From assembly GCA_035548675.1 (NCBI GenBank), contig DASZSJ010000142.1:21843-85842 (forward strand): a stretch of DNA of 64,000 nucleotides, in the 5' to 3' direction. The position numbers were made by a program, and so were the translations under genes. Positions 15,143-23,643 of the stretch are shown here, piece after piece. A model generated the notes under the pieces. The model ran no database searches and was not told the origin of the DNA. It saw nothing but the letters and a program-made list of their open reading frames with translations. Each line of letters begins with the position of its first letter. Position 1 is the first letter of the stretch. Origin of the DNA: VRUE01 sp035548675. GTDB lineage: Bacteria > Actinomycetota > Thermoleophilia > Solirubrobacterales > 70-9.

Positions 15143-17194
15143 GTGGCGAAGGACACCGAGAAGCTGATCCGACAGCTCTCGCTGATCTCGTTCCTGATGG
15201 CTCAGGGGAGGCCGGTATCGGCGCTCGAGATCAAGCGCGAGGTCGAGGGCTATAGCGACATGAACGACGACGCGTTCGCGCGGCGCTTCTACGCGGACCG
15301 GGCCGAGCTGGAGAGCCTCGGCATCGAGCTCGGGGTCGAGAAGCCGGGCGAGGGATTCTTCGAGGCGGAGCTCTACTCGCTGCCGCCGGAGAACTTCTAC
15401 CTCGACTCGATCGAGTTCTCCGACGACGAGCTGGCGGCGATGAGCACGGCGCTGATGCTGCTCTCCGAAGGCGAATTCGCCTACGCCGAGCCGCTGCGCC
15501 TCGCCCTGCAGCAGGTTGCCTGGGGGCATCCCAACCCGCTCAAGGAGGGCGAGCACGCGCCGGTCGAGATGGCGATGACCGCCTCCGCCGGTGGTCGCGA
15601 ACTCTCCCAGCGACTCTCCAAGATCGAGACCGCGATCTCCCGCCGCAAGACGGTCGAGTTCACCTACTACACGATGGAGCGCGACGAGACGGCGAAGCGC
15701 AAAGTCGACCCCTACCACCTGGTCTTCCGCGGCGGCCAGTTCTACTTGATCGGCTACGCCCACGAGCGCGACGCGGTGCGCGTCTTCCGCCTCTCCCGCA
15801 TCCAGGGCAAGGTCGGCTACGCCTCCAAGGCCGAGCACGACTTCTCACCCCCCGAGGACTTCGACCGCCGCGATTACGGGCAGCGCGCCGACTGGCAGCT
15901 GGGCGAGACCCGCGGCCGGGCCAAGATCTTCGTCCGCGACCGCATCGCCTGGCTGATCGAGCGCGACTTCGGCGCCTTCGGCGAGCTGCGCCCAGCAAAG
16001 AAGGCCGACGGCGCGCCCGGCAAGGGCTGCGTGTACGAGACCGACTACGCCTCGCCGCGCGAGCTGATCGCCTGGGTGCTGCGCTGGCGCCAGAACGCCC
16101 AGGTGCTTGCGCCCGAGGAGCTGCGCGAGGAGGCCGAGAGCCGCCTCGGCCTGCTGACCGAGCGCCACCGCAACGGCTTCGAGGCCGCCGAGACCGTCGA
16201 CCGGCCGCTGCGCGAGGCGCCGCGGCGAGGCCGTTCCAACGGTCGCGGCGAAGCGGCGATCAGGCCCGAGCGCTTCGCCCGCCTCGTCACCCTCGCCGGC
16301 CTCTTGATCGAATCGGCCAAAGCCGAGGAGCGGCTGCGGGTCTCAGAGCTGCGCCAGCGGCTCGAACTGACCGACGAAGAGCTGCAGGAGGACGTCGACC
16401 TGCTCAACGTCGTCAACTTCGGCGGCGGCACCTACGTCCTCTACGCCGAAATCCAGGGCGATGAGATCGAGGTCGACTCCGAGCCCTACGGCGACAACTT
16501 CGCCCGCCCGGCGCGGTTGCTGCCGCTCGAGGCCAAGGCCCTGGTCGCCGCGATCGACCTCTTCGGCGACCACCTGCCGCAGGGCGGCCTGCAGAGCGCC
16601 CGCGCCAAGATCGTCGAGGCGCTCGGCCACGACCCCTCCGAGGAGGGCCTGGAGATCGCCTCGGGCGGCGGCGGCGACGCCGAGGTGGCGCGCCTGGTCA
16701 ACGAGGCGATCGGCTCCCGGCGGGTGCTGGAGATCCAGTACTACAAGGAGAACGAGGACCAGTTCACCAAACGCGCGGTCGAGCCCTACCGGCTCGAGAA
16801 CGGCAAGGAGGGCTGGTACGTCGAGTGCTACGACCTGACCAAAGAGGGCGTGCGTCACTTCAAGCTCGACCGGATCAAGGAGGTGGTGCTTGCCAAGGAG
16901 AGCTTCGAGCCGCGCCCGGAGGTCGAGGAGCTGGCCGGGGTCGAGGGCTGGATGACCCACGGTGAGGTGCCGACCGCCCACGTCGCCCGCGTCTGGGTCT
17001 CGCCCGAGCGCGCCCGCTGGCTGCGCGAGGAGCGCACGGTGGTCGAGGAGCTGGCCGACGGCGCCGTCGTCGTCGAGCTGCCCTACGCCGGGACCTCCTG
17101 GCTGGTGCGCGAGATACTGCGCGGCGCCGGCGACCTCGTCGTGCTCGAGCCCGAGGATGCCCGCGAGGCGATCGCCAGAGAGGTCGGCGGCTGA
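15143..17194 (+). CDS. pafBC: PafB-PafC fusion, WYL-domain DNA-damage regulator
   Basis: This 683-residue protein consists of two HTH-WYL units in tandem. Unit 1 has a winged helix (about residues 5-65), a WYL domain (VDPYHLVFRGGQFYLIGYAH, near 190) and a WCX tail. Unit 2 starts near residue 375 (RFARLVTLAGLLIESAKAEE) and repeats the order, with VEPYRLENGKEGWYVECYD near 550. In mycobacteria PafB and PafC are separate proteins that form a heterodimer activating the RecA-independent DNA damage response when WYL senses single-stranded nucleic acid. Here one chain would supply both halves. The start GTG 15143 follows TATCCT by 7 nt. Confidence 0.85.
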   Translation: MAKDTEKLIRQLSLISFLMAQGRPVSALEIKREVEGYSDMNDDAFARRFYADRAELESLGIELGVEKPGEGFFEAELYSLPPENFYLDSIEFSDDELAAMSTALMLLSEGEFAYAEPLRLALQQVAWGHPNPLKEGEHAPVEMAMTASAGGRELSQRLSKIETAISRRKTVEFTYYTMERDETAKRKVDPYHLVFRGGQFYLIGYAHERDAVRVFRLSRIQGKVGYASKAEHDFSPPEDFDRRDYGQRADWQLGETRGRAKIFVRDRIAWLIERDFGAFGELRPAKKADGAPGKGCVYETDYASPRELIAWVLRWRQNAQVLAPEELREEAESRLGLLTERHRNGFEAAETVDRPLREAPRRGRSNGRGEAAIRPERFARLVTLAGLLIESAKAEERLRVSELRQRLELTDEELQEDVDLLNVVNFGGGTYVLYAEIQGDEIEVDSEPYGDNFARPARLLPLEAKALVAAIDLFGDHLPQGGLQSARAKIVEALGHDPSEEGLEIASGGGGDAEVARLVNEAIGSRRVLEIQYYKENEDQFTKRAVEPYRLENGKEGWYVECYDLTKEGVRHFKLDRIKEVVLAKESFEPRPEVEELAGVEGWMTHGEVPTAHVARVWVSPERARWLREERTVVEELADGAVVVELPYAGTSWLVREILRGAGDLVVLEPEDAREAIAREVGG

Positions 17195-17213
17195 GCCGGC
17201 CCCCATTGGCGAG

Positions 17214-17236
17214 TTATCCGTGTATATGACGGATAA
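17214..17236. promoter_or_regulatory. Palindrome spanning the MBL gene start codon
   Basis: TTATCCGT (17214-17221) and ACGGATAA (17229-17236) are perfect inverted repeats, with the ATG in the 7-bp centre. It may be an operator or an RNA hairpin that masks the start. Confidence 0.45.
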
Positions 17237-17966
17237 GGCGCCAAAGCACCCCGAGATCGAGCGCATCGTCGCCCCTAATCCGGGGCCGATGACGCTGGCG
17301 GGGACGAACACCTACCTCTGCGGATCGGGGCCCTGCACGGTGATCGATCCGGGGCCTGACGACGCCGGCCACCTCGACGCGATCCGCGCCGCCGCCAGCG
17401 AGCGCGGCGGCATCGGCCTCGTCCTGCTCACCCACGGCCACGGCGACCACGCCGAGGGGGCGGAGCGGCTCGCCGCGGCAGCGGGGGGAACGCCGATCCT
17501 CAGGCCGGGCGACGGGGAGGAGCACCGGGGCCTGCGCGCGCTCGCCACCCCCGGCCATGCCCCCGACCATGTCTGCTTCCTGACCGCCGCCGGCGTCTGC
17601 TTCAGCGGCGACCTCGTGCTCGGCGAGGGCTCGACCTTCGTGCCGCCCGACGGCGGCTCGCTCGCCGCCTACATGGACTCGCTGCGCCGCCTGCAGGCGG
17701 TGCCGATCGAGCTGATCTGTCCCGGCCATGGCCCCTGGATTACCGACCCCGCGGCGAAGCTCGCCGAGTACGTCGAGCACCGCGAGATGCGCGAGCGTCG
17801 CCTGCTCGCCGCCCTCGAGCGCGGCGAGCGCTCCCGCGCCGCGCTGCTCGCCGACGCCTGGAGCGACGTCCCCGAGGAGATGCGCCCCGCCGCCGAGCTG
17901 GTCATGCAGGCCCACCTCGAGAAGCTCGCCACCGAAGGCCGCCTCCCGACCGACCTCGAGCCGTAA
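17226..17966 (+). CDS. MBL-fold metallohydrolase (LACTB2-like)
   Basis: This 246-residue protein shows the metallo-beta-lactamase zinc motif THGHGDHAEG (about residues 71-80), a second metal histidine in ATPGHAPDHV, an Asp in FSGDLVLGEG and a final His in CPGHGPWI. A small C-terminal helical region (VEHREMRERRLLAAL onwards) resembles the winged helix of LACTB2-type endoribonucleases and hydrolases. ATG 17226 is used; an in-frame GTG at 17220 is possible. A perfect 8-bp inverted repeat straddles the start codon. It follows pafBC by 31 nt and may be read from the same transcript. Confidence 0.8.
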   Translation: MTDKAPKHPEIERIVAPNPGPMTLAGTNTYLCGSGPCTVIDPGPDDAGHLDAIRAAASERGGIGLVLLTHGHGDHAEGAERLAAAAGGTPILRPGDGEEHRGLRALATPGHAPDHVCFLTAAGVCFSGDLVLGEGSTFVPPDGGSLAAYMDSLRRLQAVPIELICPGHGPWITDPAAKLAEYVEHREMRERRLLAALERGERSRAALLADAWSDVPEEMRPAAELVMQAHLEKLATEGRLPTDLEP

Positions 17967-18069
17967 TTCCCCGCTCCGGGTGCGCCGAGCGCCGCTCGGG
18001 TGCGCCTTTACTCCGATATGAGGGGACAAAGCGCACCGGAAACGCGATTCGTCCTGGCTGGGCGGCCAG

Positions 18070-18075
18070 TAGGCT
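18070..18075 (+). promoter_or_regulatory. Leaderless -10 hexamer TAGGCT
   Basis: TAGGCT ends 6 nt before ATG 18082, the same geometry as the hexamers at 1757 and 22671. Confidence 0.5.
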
Positions 18076-18081
18076 TGGACG

Positions 18082-20457
18082 ATGGCGCGTGGGGGTGTGG
18101 TTCGAACTGGGATCCTGGCTGGGGCGGCGACGACCGGTATTGCCGCCGCCGCGACCGCGACCGCCTGGCACTGGCTGGCGCGGAGGCCGTTGCCCAAGCA
18201 GAAGGGGACGATCGCGCTCGCCGAGCTCGAGGGGCCGGTGAGCATCCGCCGCGATCGTTGGGGGGTACCCCACATCGCTGCCGACAACGCGCGCGACCTC
18301 TGGTTTGCCGAGGGCTTCTGCCACGGCCAGGACCGGCTCTGGCAGCTCGACTTCTACCGCCGCGTCGTCTCTGGCCGCCTCTCGGAAATGGCTGGTCCAG
18401 AGACTTTGCCGATCGACCGGCTGATGTTGACGCTGGGCATTCGCCGTACGGCGGAGCGCGAGGCGGCTAGCCTCGACCCCGCGCTGCTCGCCCAGATAGA
18501 GCGCTTCTGCGAAGGGGTCAACGCCGCTGCCGCGACGGCGAAGGCGCCGCCCTTCGAGATGCAGTTGCTGCGCCTCGACTGGAAGCCCTGGCGCCCGGCT
18601 GACATCCTCAGCCTCGGCAAGCTGCTCGCCTTCGGCCTCTCGACCAACTGGGAGCGCGAGCTGCTGCGCGCCGACATGGAGCGCGCGCTCGGCCCCGAGC
18701 TGGCGGCCAAGCTCGACCCCGCCTATCCAGCCGACAACCCCATCGTCACCCAGGAAGCCTGGTCGGGCGACGGGCTCGGCATGGTCGAGCAGCTCGACGC
18801 CGTGCGGCGCGCGCTCGGTCTCGCCGCCGAGGCCAGCGGCTCGAACAACTGGGCGGTCTCGGGCAAGCTCAGCGCCTCCGGGCAGCCGCTGATCGCCGGC
18901 GACCCGCACCTGCCCCCCAGCATGCCGGGCATCTGGTACCAGGTCGGTCTCGAGCTCGGCGACCGCTTCGTGCGCGGTGCCTCGCTACCGGGCATGCCCG
19001 GCGTCTACATGGGCCAGAACAACGACGTCTGCTGGACCTTCACCAACGTGATGGCCGATGTCGAGGACCTTTTCGTCGAGCGCCTCGACGGCGACCGCTA
19101 CCGCTTCGAAGACGAGTGGCGGCCACTGCAGCTCGTGCGCGAGGAGATCCCGGTCAAGGGCCGCGACGCGCCCGAGCTGCTCGAGGTGCGGATCACCCAC
19201 CACGGGCCGATCGTCAACGAGGCGCTGGGCGCCGACGCCGCCGAGCCGCTGGCGCTGCGCTGGCAGACGCTCGACCAGCCGACCGCCTTCAAGGGCATGT
19301 TCGAGCTGCACGGGATCCGCTCCGGCCCGGAGCTCGTCGCCAAGCTGGCCGAGCACAGCTCTCCCTCCTCGAACCTGATCTGGGCCGACCGCCACGGCTC
19401 GATCGGCTACAAGCTGATCGGCCGCCTGCCGCTGCGCCGGGGCGGCTGTCCCGACCTGCCCAAGCCGGGCTGGACCGGCGAATTCGAGTGGGAGGGGACG
19501 ATTCCCTACGAGGAACTGCCGGAGGCAGTCGACCCCGAGAGCGGCTTTCTCGTCACCGCCAACAACCGCATCGTCGGCGACTCCTACCCGCACCACATCA
19601 CCAGCGAGTGGCTCGACGGCTTCCGCGCCAGGCGGATCGAGCAGCTGCTGCGGGCCAGCGACGAGCACACGATCGAGGGCTTCGAGGCGATGCAGTCCGA
19701 CACGCTCTCGCTGCCGGGCCTGGAGGCGGCGCGGCGGCTGGTCCGGCTGCACCCGCTGGGCCAGCGCGAGCGCAGCGCGATCGAGCGCCTGCGCAGCTGG
19801 GACGGCAGGCTCGACCCCGACTCGATTGCGGGCACGATCTACCAGGCCTTCCTGCTGCGCCTCGCCCGCGAGGTGGTCCGCGCCGCGATCGGCGATCGCG
19901 ACCTCTGCGAGCGCTGGCTCGACCGCGCCGACAACGGCTTCACCCCGCACACCACCTCGCCCTGGCGCTGGCACTCGCACCTGATGAAGCTCTGGGAGGA
20001 GGGCGACGAGGGCCTGATCGGCAGGCCCTGGGACGAGCTCGTGCTGGAGGCGCTGAGCGGCGCCCTCGACGACCTCACGGACCGCTTCGGCCCCGATGCC
20101 GAGGGCTGGCGCTGGGGGCACGTGCACGAGATGGAGTTCCCCCATCCGCTGGGCGAGGCCAACCCGCTGCTGCGGCGCCTGCTCAACCGCCGCCTTCGCG
20201 CCGGTGGTGCGCAGGAGACGGTGAGTCAGATCGCCTACGACCCCAACGACCCCTACAACGCGGTCTGGGCGCCGAGCTGGCGCATGGTTGCCGAACCGAC
20301 CGCCCCCGAGCGCTCGCGCTGGCAGATGTTCACCGGCCAGTCCGGCCACCCCGCCAGTCCCCACTACGACGACCTGCAGGCCGATTGGCTCGAGGGCCGC
20401 ACCCAGCCGATGGCCGGCGAAGGGCCCTGGCGCAAGCTGGAGCTCGTCCCCGCCTGA
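18082..20457 (+). CDS. Penicillin acylase family Ntn-hydrolase
   Basis: This 791-residue protein has an N-terminal hydrophobic stretch (ILAGAATTGIAAAATATAW), an alpha chain, and the processing/catalytic site SGSNNWAVSG near residue 252, where self-cleavage would expose the serine nucleophile. Other family marks are RDRWGVPHI, PGMPGVYMGQNNDVCWTFTN and the long beta chain. Family members hydrolyse amide bonds in beta-lactams, acyl-homoserine lactones or cyclic lipopeptides; which one cannot be told here. It is probably exported or periplasmic. The start is ATG 18082 with TAGGCT 6 nt upstream. The 3' end is followed after 2 nt by palindromic repeat copy C. Confidence 0.87.
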   Translation: MARGGVVRTGILAGAATTGIAAAATATAWHWLARRPLPKQKGTIALAELEGPVSIRRDRWGVPHIAADNARDLWFAEGFCHGQDRLWQLDFYRRVVSGRLSEMAGPETLPIDRLMLTLGIRRTAEREAASLDPALLAQIERFCEGVNAAAATAKAPPFEMQLLRLDWKPWRPADILSLGKLLAFGLSTNWERELLRADMERALGPELAAKLDPAYPADNPIVTQEAWSGDGLGMVEQLDAVRRALGLAAEASGSNNWAVSGKLSASGQPLIAGDPHLPPSMPGIWYQVGLELGDRFVRGASLPGMPGVYMGQNNDVCWTFTNVMADVEDLFVERLDGDRYRFEDEWRPLQLVREEIPVKGRDAPELLEVRITHHGPIVNEALGADAAEPLALRWQTLDQPTAFKGMFELHGIRSGPELVAKLAEHSSPSSNLIWADRHGSIGYKLIGRLPLRRGGCPDLPKPGWTGEFEWEGTIPYEELPEAVDPESGFLVTANNRIVGDSYPHHITSEWLDGFRARRIEQLLRASDEHTIEGFEAMQSDTLSLPGLEAARRLVRLHPLGQRERSAIERLRSWDGRLDPDSIAGTIYQAFLLRLAREVVRAAIGDRDLCERWLDRADNGFTPHTTSPWRWHSHLMKLWEEGDEGLIGRPWDELVLEALSGALDDLTDRFGPDAEGWRWGHVHEMEFPHPLGEANPLLRRLLNRRLRAGGAQETVSQIAYDPNDPYNAVWAPSWRMVAEPTAPERSRWQMFTGQSGHPASPHYDDLQADWLEGRTQPMAGEGPWRKLELVPA

Positions 20458-20459
20458 GC

Positions 20460-20510
20460 CGAACTGCATCAAATTCTCTACCCGCCGGGGGCAGAATTTG
20501 ATGCAGTTCG
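20460..20510. repeat. 51-bp palindromic repeat, copy C
   Basis: The arms are 18 bp and perfect (20460-20477 and 20493-20510), with a 15-nt GC-rich loop that differs from copies A and B. It starts two bases after the acylase stop and separates two genes of the same orientation, so bidirectional termination is not its only context. Confidence 0.8.
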
Positions 20511-20558
20511 CTGGGGCGGCGGACCGAATCCATTGGGCGTTGCAATGGTTGGGGGCAT

Positions 20559-21962
20559 ATGCGCCCGCTTCGTCCAGCCGTCGCGGCTTTGCTGCTGCTC
20601 GCGCTCGGCGCCTCCTCGGCATTTGCCGGGACCCCCGCGAAGACGCGGACCGTCCACTTCGACGGTCGCGCGGTCGAGGTGCCGCGCGGCTGGCCGGTGC
20701 TGCGCCTCGCCGAGCGCCCCCATGCCTGTGTGAGGCTCGACCGGCGCGCGGTCTACCTGGGCACGCCCGGCGCCAACCAGCGTTGCCCGGCCGAGGCGAT
20801 GGGACGCCGGCGGGCGATCCTGATTGAGCCCCGGGCCGCCCTGCGCGCGCGAGCCGGCGCCAGCGCGGTCGCCCCACCCGCGCCCGGCCCTGTCTCTTCT
20901 CCCGAAGCCTTCGCCGGGCTCGGCTTCGACGCCTGCGCGGCGCCGTCCTCGCGGGCGATGGCGGCCTGGGAGTCCTCGCCCTACCGCGGCATCGGCGTCT
21001 ACATCGGCGGCTCCAACCGCGCCTGCTCGCAGCCCAACCTGACCGCGAAGTGGGTCGAAGAACAGATCGCCGCCGGCTGGCACCTGATCCCCACCTACGT
21101 CGGCCTGCAAGCGCCGACCAGCGCCTGCTCCAGCTGCGCCAAGCTGAGTTCCGCCAGGGCCGCCCAGCAGGGAGTCGAAGCGGCCAGCGACGCGGTCGAA
21201 GACGCGGTCGAGATCGGCATGGGCCCCGGCAGCCCGATCTACTTCGACATGGAGGCCTACACCCGCACCTCCAGCGCGACCGCCGCCACCCTCACCTTCC
21301 TCTCCGCCTGGACCAGCCAGCTGCACACGCTCGGCTACGTCTCCGGCGTCTACAGCTCGAGCTCCTCGGGCATCGCCGACCTCGCCCGCGCGATCGGCAG
21401 CAGCTACACGCTGCCCGACCACATCTGGACCGCCAACTGGAACGGCCGGCAGGACACGCTCGACCCCTACCTGCCGGCGAGCGCCTGGCCCGATCACCAG
21501 CGCATCCACCAGTACCGCGGCGGCCACAACGAGACCTACGGCCTCGTCACGATCAACATCGACAACAACTACATCGACGGCGCGACCGTTGGCGCCACGC
21601 TGGCGGCGCCGGAACTGCCGCCGCTGACGGTCAAGCACGTCAAGCCCGAAGGGCGCGCCCTGCGCGTCTGGGTGCGCTGCGGTTGGCTCGAAGGCGAAAC
21701 TTGCCCTGGCCAGATCCTCCTCCGCACCCAGGCGCGCCTGCCCCTGCGCGCCCGCCGCGGCGTGCCGACCCGGGTGGCGCGAGTCAACGTCAGCCGCCGC
21801 GCGTTCCGGCTCGGCGGCGGCAGGTCACACACGTTCCGCGTCGTCCTCAACCGCCGCGGCGCGCCGCTGCTGCGCCGCCGCGGCCAGCTCAGGGCGCAGC
21901 TGCTGGTCGCCATCCCGGACGCCCGTGCGACCCGCGCGGTGCGGTTCAGGCTGGCTCGCTAG
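20559..21962 (+). CDS. Secreted DUF1906 (Rv2525c-like) glycoside-hydrolase-like protein
   Basis: This 467-residue protein has a signal peptide (LRPAVAALLLLALGASSAFA). A TIM-barrel DUF1906 domain follows (about residues 120-345): GFDACAAPSSRAMAAW, YRGIGVYIGGSN, acidic IYFDMEAY, and DHIWTANWNG. A basic C-terminal beta domain (about 360-467) is rich in Arg. DUF1906 proteins such as mycobacterial Rv2525c are Tat- or Sec-exported and affect cell-wall sensitivity; glycosidase activity is suspected from the fold. The start is ATG 20559. Its 3' end overlaps the convergent PfpI gene by 17 nt. Confidence 0.83.
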   Translation: MRPLRPAVAALLLLALGASSAFAGTPAKTRTVHFDGRAVEVPRGWPVLRLAERPHACVRLDRRAVYLGTPGANQRCPAEAMGRRRAILIEPRAALRARAGASAVAPPAPGPVSSPEAFAGLGFDACAAPSSRAMAAWESSPYRGIGVYIGGSNRACSQPNLTAKWVEEQIAAGWHLIPTYVGLQAPTSACSSCAKLSSARAAQQGVEAASDAVEDAVEIGMGPGSPIYFDMEAYTRTSSATAATLTFLSAWTSQLHTLGYVSGVYSSSSSGIADLARAIGSSYTLPDHIWTANWNGRQDTLDPYLPASAWPDHQRIHQYRGGHNETYGLVTINIDNNYIDGATVGATLAAPELPPLTVKHVKPEGRALRVWVRCGWLEGETCPGQILLRTQARLPLRARRGVPTRVARVNVSRRAFRLGGGRSHTFRVVLNRRGAPLLRRRGQLRAQLLVAIPDARATRAVRFRLAR

Positions 21963-22611
21963 CGGCGCTCAGCCACTCGTCGCTGGAGGCGCCCGCGACC
22001 GACTCGATCAGCTCGACCGCGTGGTCGGGTGCCTTGTGCGGCGAGCCGGAGTCAAAGGGGGGCTGAGGGTCGTACTCGATGCCCAGCTGAATGGTTTGGG
22101 CGACCTCGGGCCCGACCTCCTGGGCGACCAGATGGAAGGCCATGTCGATGCCCGCCGAGACCCCGGCCGCCGTGATCGTCTTGCCGTCCTCGACGTAGCG
22201 CCCGCCGACCGGCTCGGCGCCGTACTCGCGCAGCTGCTCGAGGAAGGGCCAGTACGTGGTCGCCCGCTTTCCCTCGAGCAGGCCGGCGGCGCCGAGCACG
22301 AGGGCGCCGGTGCAGACCGAGGTCGTCCATCTCGACTTCGCGTCGATCGCGCGCAGCCAGGAGAGCACCGTCTCGTCGGCGAGCAGCGGCCGGTTTCCCT
22401 TGCCCCCTGGCACGAGTACGACGTCGGCGGCGTCGACTTCCCGGAGCGAGTAGTCGGCGCTGAGGCCGAGCGCGCCGCTGTCGGTGCGCACCGGTCCCTG
22501 CTCCGGGCCGACGAACTTCACCTCCCAGCCGGGCACGGAGCGCAGGACCTCGTAAGGCCCGATCGCGTCGAGGGCGGTCAGTTTCTCGAAGATGAGGATG
22601 GCGATTTGCAT
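21946..22611 (-). CDS. DJ-1/PfpI family protein (isonitrile-hydratase-like)
   Basis: This 221-residue protein begins MQIAILIFEKLTALDAIGPY and has the nucleophile elbow TTSVCTGALVLGAAGLLEGK with Cys near residue 106, followed by ATTYW and VSAGIDMAFHLV. This is the class I glutamine-amidotransferase fold of DJ-1/PfpI enzymes, close to isonitrile hydratases and to the N-terminal domain of GlxA regulators. It is divergent from a GlxA/AraC regulator carrying a related domain, so the two probably handle the same signal. GATCCT on its strand (complement of 22619-22624) lies 7 nt before ATG 22611. Confidence 0.85.
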   Translation of the reverse strand: MQIAILIFEKLTALDAIGPYEVLRSVPGWEVKFVGPEQGPVRTDSGALGLSADYSLREVDAADVVLVPGGKGNRPLLADETVLSWLRAIDAKSRWTTSVCTGALVLGAAGLLEGKRATTYWPFLEQLREYGAEPVGGRYVEDGKTITAAGVSAGIDMAFHLVAQEVGPEVAQTIQLGIEYDPQPPFDSGSPHKAPDHAVELIESVAGASSDEWLSAASEPA

Positions 22612-22670
22612 GGTTCCCAGGATCGCCCGCATCGTCCTTGTCGTCGAGTGGCAGGATTGCCAATATCCGC

Positions 22671-22676
22671 TAGATT
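22671..22676 (+). promoter_or_regulatory. Leaderless -10 hexamer TAGATT
   Basis: TAGATT ends 6 nt before ATG 22683 of the GlxA/AraC regulator. Confidence 0.5.
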
Positions 22677-22682
22677 TCTGCC

Positions 22683-23639
22683 ATGCACCGAGTGGTCGCG
22701 CTCTGCCTGGAGGGAGTCGTCGCATTCGACCTGGCCGCTCCGGCCCAGGCATTCGCCTCCGCAACGCGCAAGCCGGGAGAGGGCTGCTACGAGTTCTCGA
22801 CCTGCTCGCTGGATGGCCGCCCGCTGCACTCGACGACCGGGTTCGGCGTGGTGCCCGAGGGCGACCTGGCCCTGCTGCGGAAGGCCGATACGGTCATCGT
22901 GCCCGCCTACTTCGACGTCTTCTCACCGCCGCCGGAGCAGGCGCTTGCGGCGCTGCGCGCCGCGGCAGAGCGCGGTGCTCGCGTCATCTCCGTCTGCGGC
23001 GGCTCCTTCGCGCTCGCCCACGCCGGCCTGCTCGACGGCCGCCGGGCGACCACCCATTGGGCCTTTGCCGACGAGCTGGCGGCGCGCTTCCCGGCGGTCG
23101 AGGTCGACGCCGCCGCGCTCTACGTCGACGAGGGTGCGGTGAAGACCTCGGCTGGGCTCAGCGCCGGTATCGACCTCTGCCTGCACGTAATCCGCGAGGA
23201 CTGCGGCGCCGCGGTGGGGGAGCAGGTGGCCCGGCACATGGTCGCGGCGCCGCACCGCGAGGGCGGCCAGGCCCAGTTCATCGCCCGTCCCGACCCCTCC
23301 GTTGCCTTCTTCGGCTCGCTGGAGGAGACCCGGCGCTGGGCGGCAGAGCGCCTCGCCGAGCCGCTCGACGTGGCGGCGATGGCCCGCCACGCCGGCGTCA
23401 GCCCGAGAACCTTCGCCCGCCGCTTCCGCGAGGAGACCGGCACGACGCCGTTGCAGTGGCTCCTGAACCGCCGCGTCCAGGAGGCCCGCCGCCTGCTCGA
23501 GGAGACCGACCTGCCGGTCGATGCCGTCGCCTGGCAGGCGGGCTTTGGCACGGCCGCCTCGCTGCGCGACCACTTCCGCCGCGTCACCGCGACCACCCCG
23601 AGCGCCTACCGCCGCTCGTTTCGCCCGCTGGCCGCCTGA
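22683..23639 (+). CDS. GlxA-family transcriptional regulator (DJ-1/PfpI domain plus AraC HTH)
   Basis: The protein is 318 residues. Residues 1-190 are a DJ-1/PfpI-like sensor (RVVALCLEGVVAFDLAAPAQ, VISVCGGSFALAHAGLLDGR) that keeps the elbow cysteine. Residues about 210-318 hold two AraC helix-turn-helix units (LDVAAMARHAGVSPRTFARR and LPVDAVAWQAGFGTAASLRD, ending TTPSAYRRSF). GlxA regulators sense small metabolites and activate nearby genes; the divergent PfpI gene, 71 bp away, is the obvious candidate target. It is leaderless from TAGATT. Confidence 0.88.
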   Translation: MHRVVALCLEGVVAFDLAAPAQAFASATRKPGEGCYEFSTCSLDGRPLHSTTGFGVVPEGDLALLRKADTVIVPAYFDVFSPPPEQALAALRAAAERGARVISVCGGSFALAHAGLLDGRRATTHWAFADELAARFPAVEVDAAALYVDEGAVKTSAGLSAGIDLCLHVIREDCGAAVGEQVARHMVAAPHREGGQAQFIARPDPSVAFFGSLEETRRWAAERLAEPLDVAAMARHAGVSPRTFARRFREETGTTPLQWLLNRRVQEARRLLEETDLPVDAVAWQAGFGTAASLRDHFRRVTATTPSAYRRSFRPLAA

Positions 23640-23643
23640 GCGT

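Noticed and set aside
18985..20877. A 630-codon open frame antisense to the penicillin-acylase-like gene
   Set aside because: Same shadow composition; it also runs through palindromic repeat copy C and into the next gene.
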